Assembly: GCA_026874595.1 (NCBI GenBank)
Contig: CM049318.1
Span: forward strand, 16,666,241-16,730,240
Reading direction: 5' to 3'
From: Sipunculus nudus
Lineage: Eukaryota > Annelida > Sipuncula > Golfingiida > Sipunculidae
Length of the DNA stretch: 64,000 bases
Position 1 is the stretch's first letter. Each line of letters starts with the position of its first letter. Under the pieces are notes generated by a model. The model was not told where the DNA came from, did no database searches, and saw nothing but the letters and a program-made list of their open reading frames with translations. Positions 49,070-61,500 of the stretch are shown one piece after another. The position numbers and the translations under genes were made by a program.

Positions 49070-49071
49070 AT
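48990..49071. repeat. compound (CT)n(AT)n microsatellite
   Basis: About 28 bp of CT repeat is followed by about 50 bp of AT repeat with one GT interruption. Confidence 0.97.
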
Positions 49072-49383
49072 ATCTAAAGCTGTCAGTAATGTTATTGATT
49101 GATGTTGGTATCACGTGTATGATATTAATTTGTTCAATGTGGACAACACGAATTCCTGCAATGCTAAATTTACAGAAAGAGTATATACAAATGTCTGACA
49201 TCACGACCCTGTGTAAGTATTTTAATGAGGCCTGACATGTGAAACGGTGACAGCTGTACACAGGCATAGCCCCCCCCCCCCCTTACACCCTCTCAAATAC
49301 ACACAAAGTGACACACACACACATAAATTTATATAGAGAGATAGAGAGAGACAAACAGAAAGACAAAGATATTTTAACGATAC

Positions 49384-49433
49384 ATTATAGGTATATACAT
49401 TATAGGTATATGAATTATAGGTATATTAATTAT

Positions 49434-49500
<67 letters not shown>
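49384..49500. repeat. 15-bp minisatellite grading into (AT)n
   Basis: ATTATAGGTATAT starts at 49384, 49399, 49414 and 49429 (period 15). The last copy runs directly into about 60 bp of AT. The surrounding plus frame is open (NYRYI repeats), but that is a consequence of the repeat. Confidence 0.95.
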
Positions 49501-49503
<3 letters not shown>

Positions 49504-49689
49504 TATTTAAACATCAGTGTAGCAAAAATGTATACCCTAGGGACAGCTTAGAGTTGTTGTATATACACGTTGAGACAAAATTGAGACTCGCAGAAAAAAA
49601 TGGCGAAATGTTGTGACTAAATACACGAGTTTCCCCTTGTGGTACATATAGCTAAACTGTGAAATACTTGCGGTATTTGTACAAAAACA

Positions 49690-49965
49690 CGATTAGGGAA
49701 CAACGACCGGCCCAGCTGGGTGACACCCTCCATAACGTTCACATAACCACGGCAATAAAGCCAGTCTCAATAGGGGGCCTTCCTCCCCCAGAGGGCCACA
49801 CCAGGGATTATGGGAGAGTTTATTAGGAGCGGCACGGGCGTGGGCGGCTGACTTCTCAGAGTCTGGGATCTGACGTGCTCCCAACCTGCGAACCTTGCAT
49901 GCAAGGCAAGTCCTTGGTGTGGTGCGAATGGCAATACACGTAATCATTGCTGGGAAATTAGTACG
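49690..49965 (-). mobile_element. possible tRNA-derived SINE, degenerate
   Basis: On minus, GGACTTGCCTTGCATGC is followed by AAGGTTCGCAGGTTGGGAGC (49880-49915), which looks like the anticodon-arm and B-box part of a tRNA-like head. A GC-rich body follows to about 49690, richer in GC than its neighbours. The A box is not clear. Confidence 0.35.
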
Positions 49966-50982
49966 AATCATACTCTAACACAGTCTGTAATGCGACTTGT
50001 CAGCCTCTATTTTACTGTAATTTACAATATGCGTCAACCGAACATTGTTCATATACACTTAGTTCCCAAGGAATAATTGCACACAATTAAAGACACATTA
50101 TAGTCTCTGTCACAATTATTTCTAAATCTAATTGTGTCTGTCAGTCGATTGGGGTCACGCAACCTTCACCGGCTTGCAGTCAGAGAAGCGAGTCTGAACA
50201 GTTTAACCCTATACAGAGCGCTTTTTACTCAAAATTCAGTTTCGCTTTTGCAATTATAACTGTAAATAGCTTTTGTTATGGAAAACATCTTATTAGCCTT
50301 ATAATGAATATCATTTCCTTAACACTTCCATGTTTTCCTAAATATCCTTTTTTCTATCACGAAGTCACATAATTAAGTCAGGTCAAAACTAACACAGCAG
50401 ATGTGCAAATATTTTTACATTATGTTAACATGCAGTTCCATTTTGTCCAAATGGGGCTCCAACAGCGGATCCACACTCTGTGTGTATGTGTGTGTGTGTG
50501 TGTGTGGTTGGGGGGGGGGGGGGGAGGCGCCTTTTTTTGTTAACCAGCCGCAACCTTTTTCAAGGGTAACATACTAATTGTTGTTGCCAAGACACTCCAC
50601 TTTCGGGCACCCTCCTTTTTTCGGAGTTGAGGACCTCCTGAAATTTGTCTTATTAGTTTTCCTGGGTTGGACCCTCCGTCTTTCAAACTCTTGAATCCGC
50701 CCCTAAGCCATTAAACCATATGCGTGCCATAGTTAAGATCCTTTAAAGTTTCCCTTATTTTTGTCTACTGACGGAACTCCTCCATTTTAGGTAATTAGGC
50801 AACAAGAAGAGCAATGTCTAGAACTGACAGGCAATTTCTTATATTTATATACCAGCAGGAAAACCGAGGCATTTTATACTTGAGTTGCGGATAAAGATAA
50901 GGCTTTTACATTTCAGCTCCTACTGTGCAGACAAGAACGGTTACGGAGGTGGATTAAACCATCATCCGGGAGAACACAATAG
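49966..50982. other. unique sequence with a (GT)n/poly-G tract
   Basis: A (GT)n run (about 50478-50506) is followed by G(15). The 50630-50700 text (TTGGACCCTCCG...TGAATCCGCCCCT) resembles the last 80 bases of the window (TTAGACCCTGCC...TGGATCAGGCCCT). That may be a shared dispersed repeat. Confidence 0.5.
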
Positions 50983-51375
50983 TGAGATTATTTGACTAGA
51001 ATCTTTAGAAACAAGAGGCGGTTTATGTTATCTTCAGGTTATTTCAGGGTGAGATTATGTAATTGTCACTTAGAATCAAGAGGCGGTTTATGTTATCTTC
51101 AGGTTATTTCAGGGTGAGATTATGTAATTGTCACTTAGAAACAAGAGGCGGTTTATGTTATCTTCAGGTTATCTCTGGGTGAGATTATTTAACAGTCAAT
51201 TAGAAATATATGAGAAGCTTTATGTTATCTTAAGGGTTTCTTGGTGAGATTATTTAACGGTCAATTTGGAAACATGAGGTGGTTAATGAAATATTCAAGT
51301 TATTTCTGGATGAGATTAGTTAACAGTCAATTTCGAAACATAAGGTGGGTATGATATCTTTAGGTAATCTCTACA
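50983..51375. repeat. 65-bp minisatellite, six units
   Basis: GAGATTA starts units at 50983, 51051, 51116, 51181, 51246 and 51312 (periods 68, 65, 65, 65, 66). The first three units are nearly identical (AAGAGGCGGTTTATGTTATC). The last three are progressively diverged. Confidence 0.95.
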
Positions 51376-52299
51376 AAAGAATATATTAAAATATTAAGAA
51401 TCTGTTTATTTTTTTTATTATTTTGCTGATGCATCAGAAATTAGCCCGAGCAAATGTACATAATTTAAAATTTGACATAAATTGGAGGAAAATGTAAACA
51501 TCTGGTAGCTTCCGGTGCTAATTTACACATCTATGGAATATGACTGTTGTCTGTATATCCTCAATATTGATGAGTAACGCAAAAAATAACACCCTCCAAA
51601 GCCATAATAACACCGGTTGTTATAACGAACCAGGAAACTTGCTGTGCATACAACCTGTTCAAATGGCAAACTGTTTAACCTGATGGTTTGGGCACTCTAT
51701 CTCAAAGTTCACACAGATTGACGCGCTGTGTAGAGAACAGCTGGTTTCTATATTTATCTGCTACATGCTGACTTTAATCCGCCAGAAGTATGTTTTTTAT
51801 CCAAGCTATGTCAATGATCACGTACCAGCTATATATAAATATATGTGTCAGTAGGTATGCTTCTTGCTTCAGTGTACGATAACCCGCCGTGTCGTATAAC
51901 AATAAGACTACAAACATCCAACTTTTGTACCCAATTAGAAACACAGATATTCAGAACAGAGCGGCTCCTGCCATTATTTTTGGCGACGAGATAACAAAAG
52001 CATCTATCTATAGTTCACAACCAACTTTTTACAGCATACCATGCCGGCTGGATTCCCAAGCGACCTTTCCCCAAAATACACCAGAGTGCCGAATGTTTGG
52101 CTTTATTCAGCAGATGGTATAGATCCTAATTTTCTACGAATTTAATACGATTTATATGTATTTGTCTGATATGTCATGTATATATACTTTGTTAAGTGAT
52201 ATCTTAGAAATTATGAATCTACTTTAATGAAATGTGGAATTGAGGAATGAAAATTTTATTACGAACCCAGACAAGGATGCAATGTAATCAACGTTCCGT
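51376..52299. other. unique sequence, no gene seen
   Basis: A frame at 51889-52122 (77 codons) opens with GTG, not ATG, shortly after TATATATAAATATATG. It could be an exon, but nothing identifies it. Confidence 0.4.
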
Positions 52300-55200
52300 T
52301 AGTGGTCTCCCAATGACTGTTTATGTTCCCATGTATTGTCTCCCTCAGGATTATTAATTTCCCCTTTTTGTACGTCTCCCGAGAATTATTAATGTTCATT
52401 TTTCTTACGTCTCCCGAGATTTTTACTATATCTTCCCTTGTTTTTACGCCTCCGCGGGATTACTAATGTTTCCAGTTTTGTAGGTCTCACAAAGATTTAT
52501 TCATGTTCCCCTGTGTGTAGGTCTCCTCAGGATTAATAGTGTTCCCCTGTCCGTACTCCTTCATAAGGATTTATAATGTTCCCCTATTTGTACTCCTTCA
52601 TCAAGATTTATAGTGTTTCCCTGTTTGTACTCCTTCATAAGGATTAATAGTGTTCCCCTGTTTGTACTTCTTAATAAGGATTTATTGTGTTCCCCTGTTT
52701 GAACTCCTTCATAAAGATTTAAAATGCTCCCCTGTTTGTACTCCTTCATAAGGATTTATAATGTTCCCCTGTTTGTACTCCTTCATCAGGATTTATAATG
52801 TTCCCCTGTTTGTACTCCTTCATAAGGATTAATAGTGTTTCCCTGTTTGTACTCCTTCATAAGGATTAATAGTGTTCCCCTGTTTGTACTTCTTAATAAG
52901 GATTTATTGTGTTCCCCTGTTTGAACTCCTTCATAAGGATTTATAATGTTCCTCTGTCTGTACTTCTTCATAAGGATTTATAGTGTTTTCCTGTCTGTAC
53001 TCCTTCATAAGGACTTATAGTGTTCCCCTGTTTGTACTCCTTCATAAGGATTTATAATGTTCCTCTGTTTGTACTTCTTCATAATGATTTATAATGTTCC
53101 CCTGTTTGTACTCCTTCATAAGGATTTATAGTGTTGCCCTGTTTGTACTCCTTAATAAGGATTTTTATAATGTTCCCCTGTTTGTACTTCTTCATAAGGA
53201 TTTATAGTGTTCCACTGATTGTACTCCTTCATCAGGATTTATAATGTTCCCCTGTTTGTACTCCTTCATCAGGATTTATAATGTTCCCCTGTTTGTACTC
53301 CTTAATAAGGATTTATAGTGTTCCCCTGTTTGTACTCCTTCATCAGGATTAATAATGTTCCCCTGTTTGTACTCCTTCATCAGGATTTATAATGTTCCCC
53401 TGTTTGAACTCCTTCATAAGGATTTATAATGTTCCCCTATTTGTACTCCTTCATAAGGATTTATAGTATTCCCCTCTTTGAACGTCTTCCTTAGGATTAT
53501 TGATGCCTCCCCATTTGTACGCCTCATTCAGGATTATGCTCGTTCCTTTGTTTCTAAGTCTCCCTCAGGATAATTTATGAACCCCAGCCTGTACGCCTAC
53601 GTATTCAATATATTCATGATCATCTGTCTGTACGCCTCGATCAAGATTATAAATGTTCACCTGTTTGTATGTCTCCCTAAGGAATATAAATATATCTCTG
53701 TTTGTACGCCTCACTCAGGATTATTAATGTCTTCATGTTCTCATGTGTGTACGTCTCCAACATTATTTTTTATATTCCCCGGTTTTACGCCTCCATTAGA
53801 ATTAATAATGATCCAAAAGTTACCTTAGAATTGTTCATGTTCTCATGTTTGTACGTCTACCTCAGATCTGTTTATGTTCCCATGTTTGTACGTCTACCTC
53901 ACCATTGTACATGTTCTCATGTTTGTACGTCTACCTCAGGGATGCTTATGTACTCATGTTTGTACGTCTACCTCAGGGTTGTTTATGTTCCTATGTTTTT
54001 ACGTCTATTTCAGGATTGTTCCGGTTTCAATGTTTGTACGTCTACCTCAGGGTTGTTTATTTTCCCATGTTTGTACATCTACCTCAGGATTGTTTATGTT
54101 CAGCTGTTTGTACGTCTACGTCAGGATTCTTTATGTTCCCGTGTTTGTACGTCTAACTCATTATTGCTTATGTTCCCAAGTTTGTACGTCTTCCTCAGGA
54201 TGGTTTATGTTCTCATGTTTGTACGTCTATCTAATGATTGTTAATATTCTCGTGTTTGTACATTTGCTTCATTATTGCTTATGTTCCAATGCTGAACGTC
54301 TACCTCAAGATTGTTTATATTCTCATGTTTCTACGTCTATCTAATGATTGTTTATGTTCTAATGTTTATACGTCTATCAAATGATTGTTTTTGTTCTCAT
54401 GTTTGTACGGCTACATCATTATTGCTTATGTTCTCATGTTTGAACGTCTACATCAGGATAGTTTACGTTCCCATGTTTGCACGTCTATCTAATCATTGTT
54501 TATGTTCCCGTGTTCGTACATTTACTTTATCATTGCTTGTGTTCCCTTGTTTGTACGTCTACGTCAGGATTGTTAATGTTCCCGTGTTTGAACGTCTATC
54601 TAATGGTTCTTTATGTTCCCATGTTTATACGTCTGTCTAATGTTTGTTTATGTTCCCATGTTTATACGTCTATCTAATGGTTCTTTATGTCCCCATGTTT
54701 ATAAGTCTATCTAATGATTGTTCATGTTCCCATGTTTGTACGTCTACATCATTATTGCTTATGTTCCCATGTTTGTAGGTCTATCTAATGGTTGTTTATG
54801 TTCACATGTCTGTACGTCTACATCATTATTGCTTATGTTCCCATGTTTATAAGTCTATCTAATGATTGTTTATGTTCCCATGTTTATACGTCTATCTAAT
54901 GATTGTTTATGTTCCCATGTTTATACGTCTATCTAATGATTGTTTATGTTCCCATGTCTAAACGTCTATCTAATGATTGTTTATGTTCCCATGTTTATAC
55001 GTCTATCTAATGATTGTTTATGTTACCATGTTTATACGTCTATCTAATGATTGTTTATGTTCTCATGTTTGTACGTCTACCTAATTAATGCTTATGTTCT
55101 CATGTTTGTACGTCTACATCAGGATAGTTTACGTTCCCATGTTTGTACGTCTACCTCAGGATTGTTTACGTTCTAATGTTTGTACGTCTATCTAATGATT

Positions 55201-55518
55201 GTTTATGTTCCCGTGTTTGTACATCTACCTGATTAATGCTTATGTTCCCATTTCTTTACGTCTATCTCAGAATTGTTTATGTTCTCATGTTCGCTCGTCT
55301 GCCTATAGGATTGTTTATGCTGTCATGTTTGTACGTCTGTCTCAGGGTTGTTTATATTTTCATGTTTTTCGTCAACCTCACTATTGTCAATGTTCTCATG
55401 TTTGAACATCTACCTCAGGATTGTTTATGTTCACCTGTATGTACGTGTACTTCAGTATTATTTATGTTCTCATGTTTGTACGTCTCACACAGGATTATTT
55501 ATGTTTCCCTGTTTGACG
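52300..55518. repeat. 37-bp minisatellite, about 87 units, two subfamilies
   Basis: Subfamily A (about 52540-53480) reads AGGATTTATAATGTTCCCCT then GTTTGTACTCCTTCATA. Subfamily B (about 53830-55518) reads ATGATTGTTTATGTTCCCAT then GTTTATACGTCTATCTA, with a GTTTGTACGTCTACCTC sub-variant on its left. A transition zone near 53490-53830 carries intermediate units with CGCCTC. Since 37 is not a multiple of three, each frame cycles through all phases every 111 bp. The unit lacks stops, so all three plus frames stay open (up to 180 codons, 53702-54244). No spacer separates units, so it is not a CRISPR array. Confidence 0.97.
52561..52990. repeat. 222-bp higher-order repeat (six 37-bp units)
   Basis: The rare variant GTACTTCTTAATAAGG followed by TTTGAACTCCTTC occurs at about 52664 and 52886, 222 bp apart. 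The neighbouring units match in order. Confidence 0.85.
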
Positions 55519-55740
55519 CGGAGTGTTACACTTTCGTTCTAGATACATCAACTATACTGCCATTCGAATGTCTGAGATCGGCTGTTTTTTTTTAGAATTA
55601 TTGCCTCGTTCCCGACACACCTGCCATTACATATTTCCCGCGTAAAATCTGCTGCTGGCCGAATTTTCTTTTTTTTTTACTGCTGAGTGCACCAACCGCT
55701 GCCAAACAATCTGATGTCTAGAAGATGTGGTTAAGAGAAT
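55519..55740. other. unique sequence after the 37-bp array
   Basis: No gene recognised. Contains short T-runs. Confidence 0.4.
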
Positions 55741-55750
55741 TACGATCTTA

Positions 55751-55925
55751 AAAAAATTCCATGTGCCACTAGCTGCTTTCGCGCCCGTCCATATCGGGTT
55801 CGGGGTTTTAGAAAATTCTTAAAAAATTACCATGTGCCACTAGCTGCTTTAGCCACGTCCATACTGGGATCGGGGTTTGATGACATGTAACTACTGAACC
55901 GGTAAACTACGAGACGTGAGAAGAC
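55751..55925 (-). mobile_element. possible SINE head with 71-bp tandem duplication
   Basis: ATGTGCCACTAGCTGCTTT occurs at 55761 and 55832. The two copies run on through CGTCCATA and TCGGGGTTT, giving a tandem duplication with period 71. On minus the right copy reads GTAGTTTACCGGTTCAGTAG then AACCCCGATCCCAGTA, a degenerate A-box/B-box pair. The duplication is clear; the SINE reading is tentative. Confidence 0.55.
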
Positions 55926-56248
55926 ACTAAAAAAAGAAGACGCTTTCAATGGAGCTTTCACGAGCTTCTATCCGTTATTGGTATCTGGTTTGATTACAGT
56001 GAGTGAAGAATAAGGGATGTGTCTACTGTCTGAGTTAACTTCGATCTGCAATTCTGTCCGGACAGTACCTAGACCAGAGCTGCCACTCAGGAGTAAATGG
56101 AAAAAAGTATGAAAATTTACAAGAAAAACGTGTAAAATTGTCTGAAAAAAAGAATAAAATAAGTAAATTTCTAAGCCGAATAGCGCTTTTTTTGTATTAT
56201 TTCTAAGCATGCTTAGAAACAAGTTGTTCGTATGAAAGTATATAAAGT

Positions 56249-56255
56249 ATATATA

Positions 56256-56308
<53 letters not shown>

Positions 56309-56309
56309 T
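56249..56309. repeat. (AT)n microsatellite
   Basis: AT array with one GTGT interruption near the left. Confidence 0.97.
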
Positions 56310-57721
56310 CCAGTATTACAAATACTTCCATAATTTGTTAAACGTGCAATGTCGTAGAAATAAAAAATCATCGCTATTGAAATGCCGCTTTTATAACATA
56401 TTTACAGAGCATGTCTACTGCACTCAATTAGTTCAGGTACACATCTTGTAATCACTACCTGAAGATGATGGTTTAAGAAAAAAATATAAAAGTATCCACC
56501 GCTGAAAAAGTTTAAAAAGTAGAAAAAGAAGTCTTGATAAAAAAAAACATATGTTACTTTAAAAAAAAGTATAGATTAGCGGCACTGCTAGATTGAATGT
56601 TACACTAGCCATTGGCAAGTGTGCGTTTCAAATGGACGTGTTTAATATATAGTGCGTCGTTCTCCATTTGTGAAACAAAGGCAAAACGTTGAAACGCAAA
56701 CGTCAAATCTCTACTATACTGACCTGAATAGAAATGACCAAAAAAAAAATTTACCGGACATTCAGTTTAAAATTCTTGAAAACGACAAATATTTTGGGTG
56801 GAATCTACGGCTTTCATTTTCTTAACTTCCTTTTTTTTATTCTTCCAGGTTCTGTGAACTTGGAAATAAGTGACAAAAAGGTTGTTCTGCTATATACTGA
56901 AAAAAATTTAATCACTTCATGGTTCCATCGATAAGCCTACATCCCCGGGAGTGCATGGACTTATCCTGAACACGTCCAATTTGTAGGAGTCCAATTTACC
57001 TAGGTTAATGGAGAGAACATTTTAGACAGATATATTTGAAGTTGTGGTTGGAGTTTTCTTCCGGATGGAATACCGGTGATTTTGATAAGGGAGCAAATAC
57101 CAAAATTATATTCCCTGGCAAACTTTGAAAATTGCAGAAACGTTCCATATCATATATCTTTGAAGTGTAAAAGGCATCATAAAAGCGGAACTTAAATGTA
57201 TCAAGGCAATGCTGTTAAGATTGATATGGATTAGTTGTCGCGATATATTGAATGGGATCAATAACAACCTTCTAAGGATGGGAGGCACTTTTCATTTTTT
57301 TTCCTCGTCAAGTTTCGTTACGCTACTGCGATTTGCAATTTATTTCTTATAGTAATTATCATCCTTACCAGAATCAATAACTAGTACATAAAAACCCTGA
57401 TACGAACATGCCGTAATGAATGGACATTCGTAAATGTACAGGTAAGTCAGATATATAGATACAGACATTTGGATATATATCATGAATCACTAGGAACATG
57501 ATATGGTCCTTATTGATTATCACCTATTTGACACAACATCCAAAAATGCATGATCCCACGTCTTGTAAACCAGCTTATAAGACCACTCGCTATTACGACC
57601 ACCTTTTAGTGAAACGAAACCAATTACATAAGTAATAAATGACTTATATAATAATACCACCAGTGAGTTAAGATTTTTTTTCAAGTCCAAAGGATGGTCT
57701 TATTACACATGTTTCACTGTG
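56310..57721. other. unique sequence, no gene seen
   Basis: AT-rich with short A-runs at 56470-56570. The frames at 56734-56934 and 57106-57288 are unremarkable. Confidence 0.5.

Positions 57722-57775
<54 letters not shown>
57722..57775. repeat. (AT)n microsatellite
   Basis: AT array with a single ACAT interruption. The 60-codon frame across it is a by-product. Confidence 0.97.
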
Positions 57776-58092
57776 GTAAATAAATATGATTATATCTTTA
57801 TATATATCTTTGTATATATGTATGATATATTAGCCATTTTCCTGCAATGTGTTGTTCGTTATATATGCATGTATATGTCTTCATATAAATCCTACAATTG
57901 ACCAGTTTCTTTAATGCATTTGTAATCATATTCAATTATTGGCTGCTTGTGAAAGCAAGACTTGCTTAAAAAGAGTTTGGATACAAATCTCAGGCGAAAT
58001 GGGTGACTTCCGAACAGCAATTACTGCTCTCATCAAAGTGCGTTTTACACTGTGCAGCTCCAGTGGTGTCCTATTCTGTAAATGGTGACTAA

Positions 58093-58561
58093 AGGTGCCT
58101 ATTCATCTACCTTACGACAAAAAGAATTTATGTAATTTCTGGCTTCCTCGGTGTATATATTAATGACTTAAGGGTAATTTTGTTTGTGAAAAGTTCTTAT
58201 AACGCCTTTGTGAAGGATGTATGAAACTGTTTATCAACAACATGTTTGTGAATGCAGTAATGTTGAAAAAAGGAGAAAAAACATGTAATCTAATGTGGTA
58301 GGTTGTGTATATGCGGAGGTAGAAAGGTCACTTGTTGAAAAACACTATATGCAAAACACTTGCTAATCTGACTTGCTGCCAGATGCCCTTGTTGAATTAG
58401 TTTTGATTATTTTGGCGGGTCCCAACATATTATAAACACGCTGACTTTAACAAAACAAAAAGCCTCTGTGCGGTGATATCCACGTTTTCTGACCTATTTT
58501 TTTATAAAAGCTCCCAGGAATAACCTTTAGTTATTAAGGTCAGATAGGTGATTGGGCCCCT
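58093..58561 (+). mobile_element. TTAA-type MITE, copy 2
   Basis: 469 bp, from AGGTGCCTATTCATC to GATTGGGCCCCT, matching 35564-36012 end to end with many substitutions. The flanks are CTAA and CTGA, consistent with a mutated TTAA duplication. The shared core at 58311-58330 (ATGCGGAGGTAGAAAGGTCA) is nearly identical in both copies. No transposase. Confidence 0.87.
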
Positions 58562-58565
58562 CTGA

Positions 58566-61500
58566 ATAAGACAGACGTAAAGAATGTTATATCACCCAAT
58601 CAGCGGTGTAGATAATTCAGATTTCCTGATACCACACAATTGTACACAAAATGTCATTCATACCATCCATTACAATGTACGTGATGCACTTACAGTCAAA
58701 GAAAGAAACGAACAAACAGGAAGCTCAAAAGACAGACTGCTAAAATGCATACATGCATAAAAATAAAAGACAAGTTTAAAAATAGCAAATCTAAAACTTA
58801 TAAAAGCATCCCGGTTAGATGTGGTGATTCTTTCAGACAGGTGCATAAAATATCCCATTTTACACCAAGTGATGAGAGAAGTGAAACGTACTGAATGTCT
58901 GAAGAAAGACGTATAAACGTTTCCTCCCTCACAAAACCCCGTGCATGGGCGAGTCCCGCACCTCGCCATCATTCATTAATGGGTTTATTTCGACTGATTT
59001 TCCTATGATCTTTCAAGCCGGTATCACCACAGAGAGATGAAAGTTTAATCAGGCCGCAGGGAAAGATAGAGGCCTCAGAAATGTCTGTCGGCATTTCTGG
59101 GTTTATTACGCTGGGCCGCTGGGCCGCAGTCGGCCCACGCTAATAGCTCATCTCCCACGATCACATCCGGCCTTCGCCATACAGGAAGTTCGGTACATGC
59201 GCACTGAGGACTGTCACGATCACTCTGTCGGTCTTAGTCGCAGCAGAATCGATGGGGACACAATTGAACTAAAACAAAGGTATCCCATCCCAATCAAAGC
59301 ATCACAATTGGTTCTATATATTTTGTTTGCATTTTTTTTACAGATAATTCTTTACCAGCAGGACTTTTAGATCCTTTATTCTGACATTAATTTATTTTTT
59401 TTCTTGAATTATTTCTCCTGTGGCAGATCAGACAATCTAGCCTGAATATATAATCTAAAGTCAGCAAACCCAGTATAAACATATTTGAATTATAACAAAA
59501 AATATATTTTTTTATCTGACTACAGGCCTACACCATTAGAGTTGCGAATACGATATTTACTTTTACTCATCATACAAGTACATATATAATACATATATAC
59601 GAATCTGTAATTAAGCAACACATAATTATAATCAATGTAATTAATACACATTACAATATAATATATATAACATACTTGAATTTTTTCTCGAAGAGTATCA
59701 TACAAGTACATGTATGTATATATATGAAAACGAATCTGTAATTAATCAACGCATACAAATCAATGGAATCGAAATACTGTGCGATATCGTAGATATAACA
59801 GGCTCCATATTCTTATAGTCCATTTCACCACCTGCTGTCCACCTGGTTTTTTTTTGTAGATGATTTACTTAAAAGTTTATATTTTTCAATATTTTCCAAG
59901 TAAACAACATATGGAAGTGACAACCTAATATAGCAGTTAAGAATATTACAATAAATCCCAAGTTCATGTTTCACAACTTTTTAGTCTCTTTATCATGATC
60001 TGGCAGATATGGTGTGTCCCTCCATAAGTAGCCATCTTTGTTTTGGCTGGTTATATTTTTTAGAGTGTTTACATGAGATCATCCAATCAGCAGCTGTCAG
60101 TTGAAGCTGTTTTTGCATGTGACCAATGACCTTGACCGCCATAAGTGGGTCTGATATGTTGTAAAATGTAGACTGATTTCTCATATTTTCAGAAAATTCT
60201 GTTACTAAAATACGGCATAAGGTAGGAAATTAGTTACCTATTGAAAATTAGGTTCTGTAATCCTCTCCTCTACACTATAATTGTTTCCCTTGACATGTAC
60301 CTAATAAAAATTTTCATAGCAAAAACAGGTGGACATGAGGGGATGAAACGGACTATAGTAGAGACAGAAGCCACAAGCCATCGGCCGTTTAGCAATAGTA
60401 AAAAGCATTGCATATTAATGTTATTCACCGTGTTATATGTTGTTTAAGAATGTGCATGTGCAACGACATCAAACTGAGACATTAAAGGTGCTAAAGAGCC
60501 AACACAAATTGCCGAACAGTACATGATGTTAATCCCTACATCGTAAGGTTAAGGTTCCTGTGGGTAGAAACAAAGGTTTACCAAACCAGATAGCGAGGAA
60601 TTTATTACCATCCATACTGTTTACGTATGAGCTGATCTCTACTGGAAAATCATCCATTGTTTCAAAGTTCCTCACGATTGTCTTGTGTTTTGTAACATTC
60701 TGATATTAAGTGGAACACAGGGTTAAAAACAACATAACCACATAGATGAAAGAGATAAGTCACATCTAAATTACTATAATTTGCGAAAATCATGACCAAG
60801 AACGCAATTTTCATAAGAAACCCCGGTGTTGATCGATCAGCACACCAACATTTTAAAGGCCAGATGGGGTTATCCATAACACGGAAGTTCTGACGCCCTG
60901 ATTGATAACAAACTATCACCCCACTGGCATGTTGTGGAACTATTAACACAATATTATTTGAAAAGTTATAAATTGCACAATGTTATTTAGATCAGTAAAA
61001 ATAACACAAACATTATTCTTATGATGATTGAAACAAAATTGACTAATTGTTATAAAATATGTCGTATTACATGTGGAGTTCTAATTAATTAAACCCCAAC
61101 TTTCTAATTAGACTTGAACTCGGACTTAGATTTGATCGATCTTCAATGACTTTAGCACGAGAATGGGGGACAGCACTTGGACCTCAAGGACTTCGACTTG
61201 GAATGGACCAGCCAAGTTTCGGATTTGCCCTTAAACTCGGATATTGTAAACTCATCTTCGAGAATGATGTTTACACGTATATGCGTGCGAGCGTGGGTGT
61301 TAATGATCACTTTTATGTTAAAAATTTTATATTTGAAAATTTATCTCCATCTTCCGGGAATCTTCAAATACACACCCTATCCTATCTGTTGCGTGCTGCT
61401 GACAATCTCTCTGAACAATATTTTGTCATCTTGCATAATCCTTTTTATTTTACAGAGAAGGGGTGGAATATGTTTTCAGGGAACCGGGGTTATTAAAGAT

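Noticed and set aside
51889-52122. First exon after a TATA-like box
   Set aside because: The frame opens with GTG, not ATG, and the TATA-like string is common in this AT-rich DNA.
53702-54640. Cysteine/tyrosine-rich proteins of 103-180 residues
   Set aside because: They are three phases of one 37-bp unit; all frames are equally open.
52300-55518. CRISPR array (37-bp repeat period)
   Set aside because: Units abut with no spacers, vary gradually and sit in eukaryotic repeat-rich DNA.
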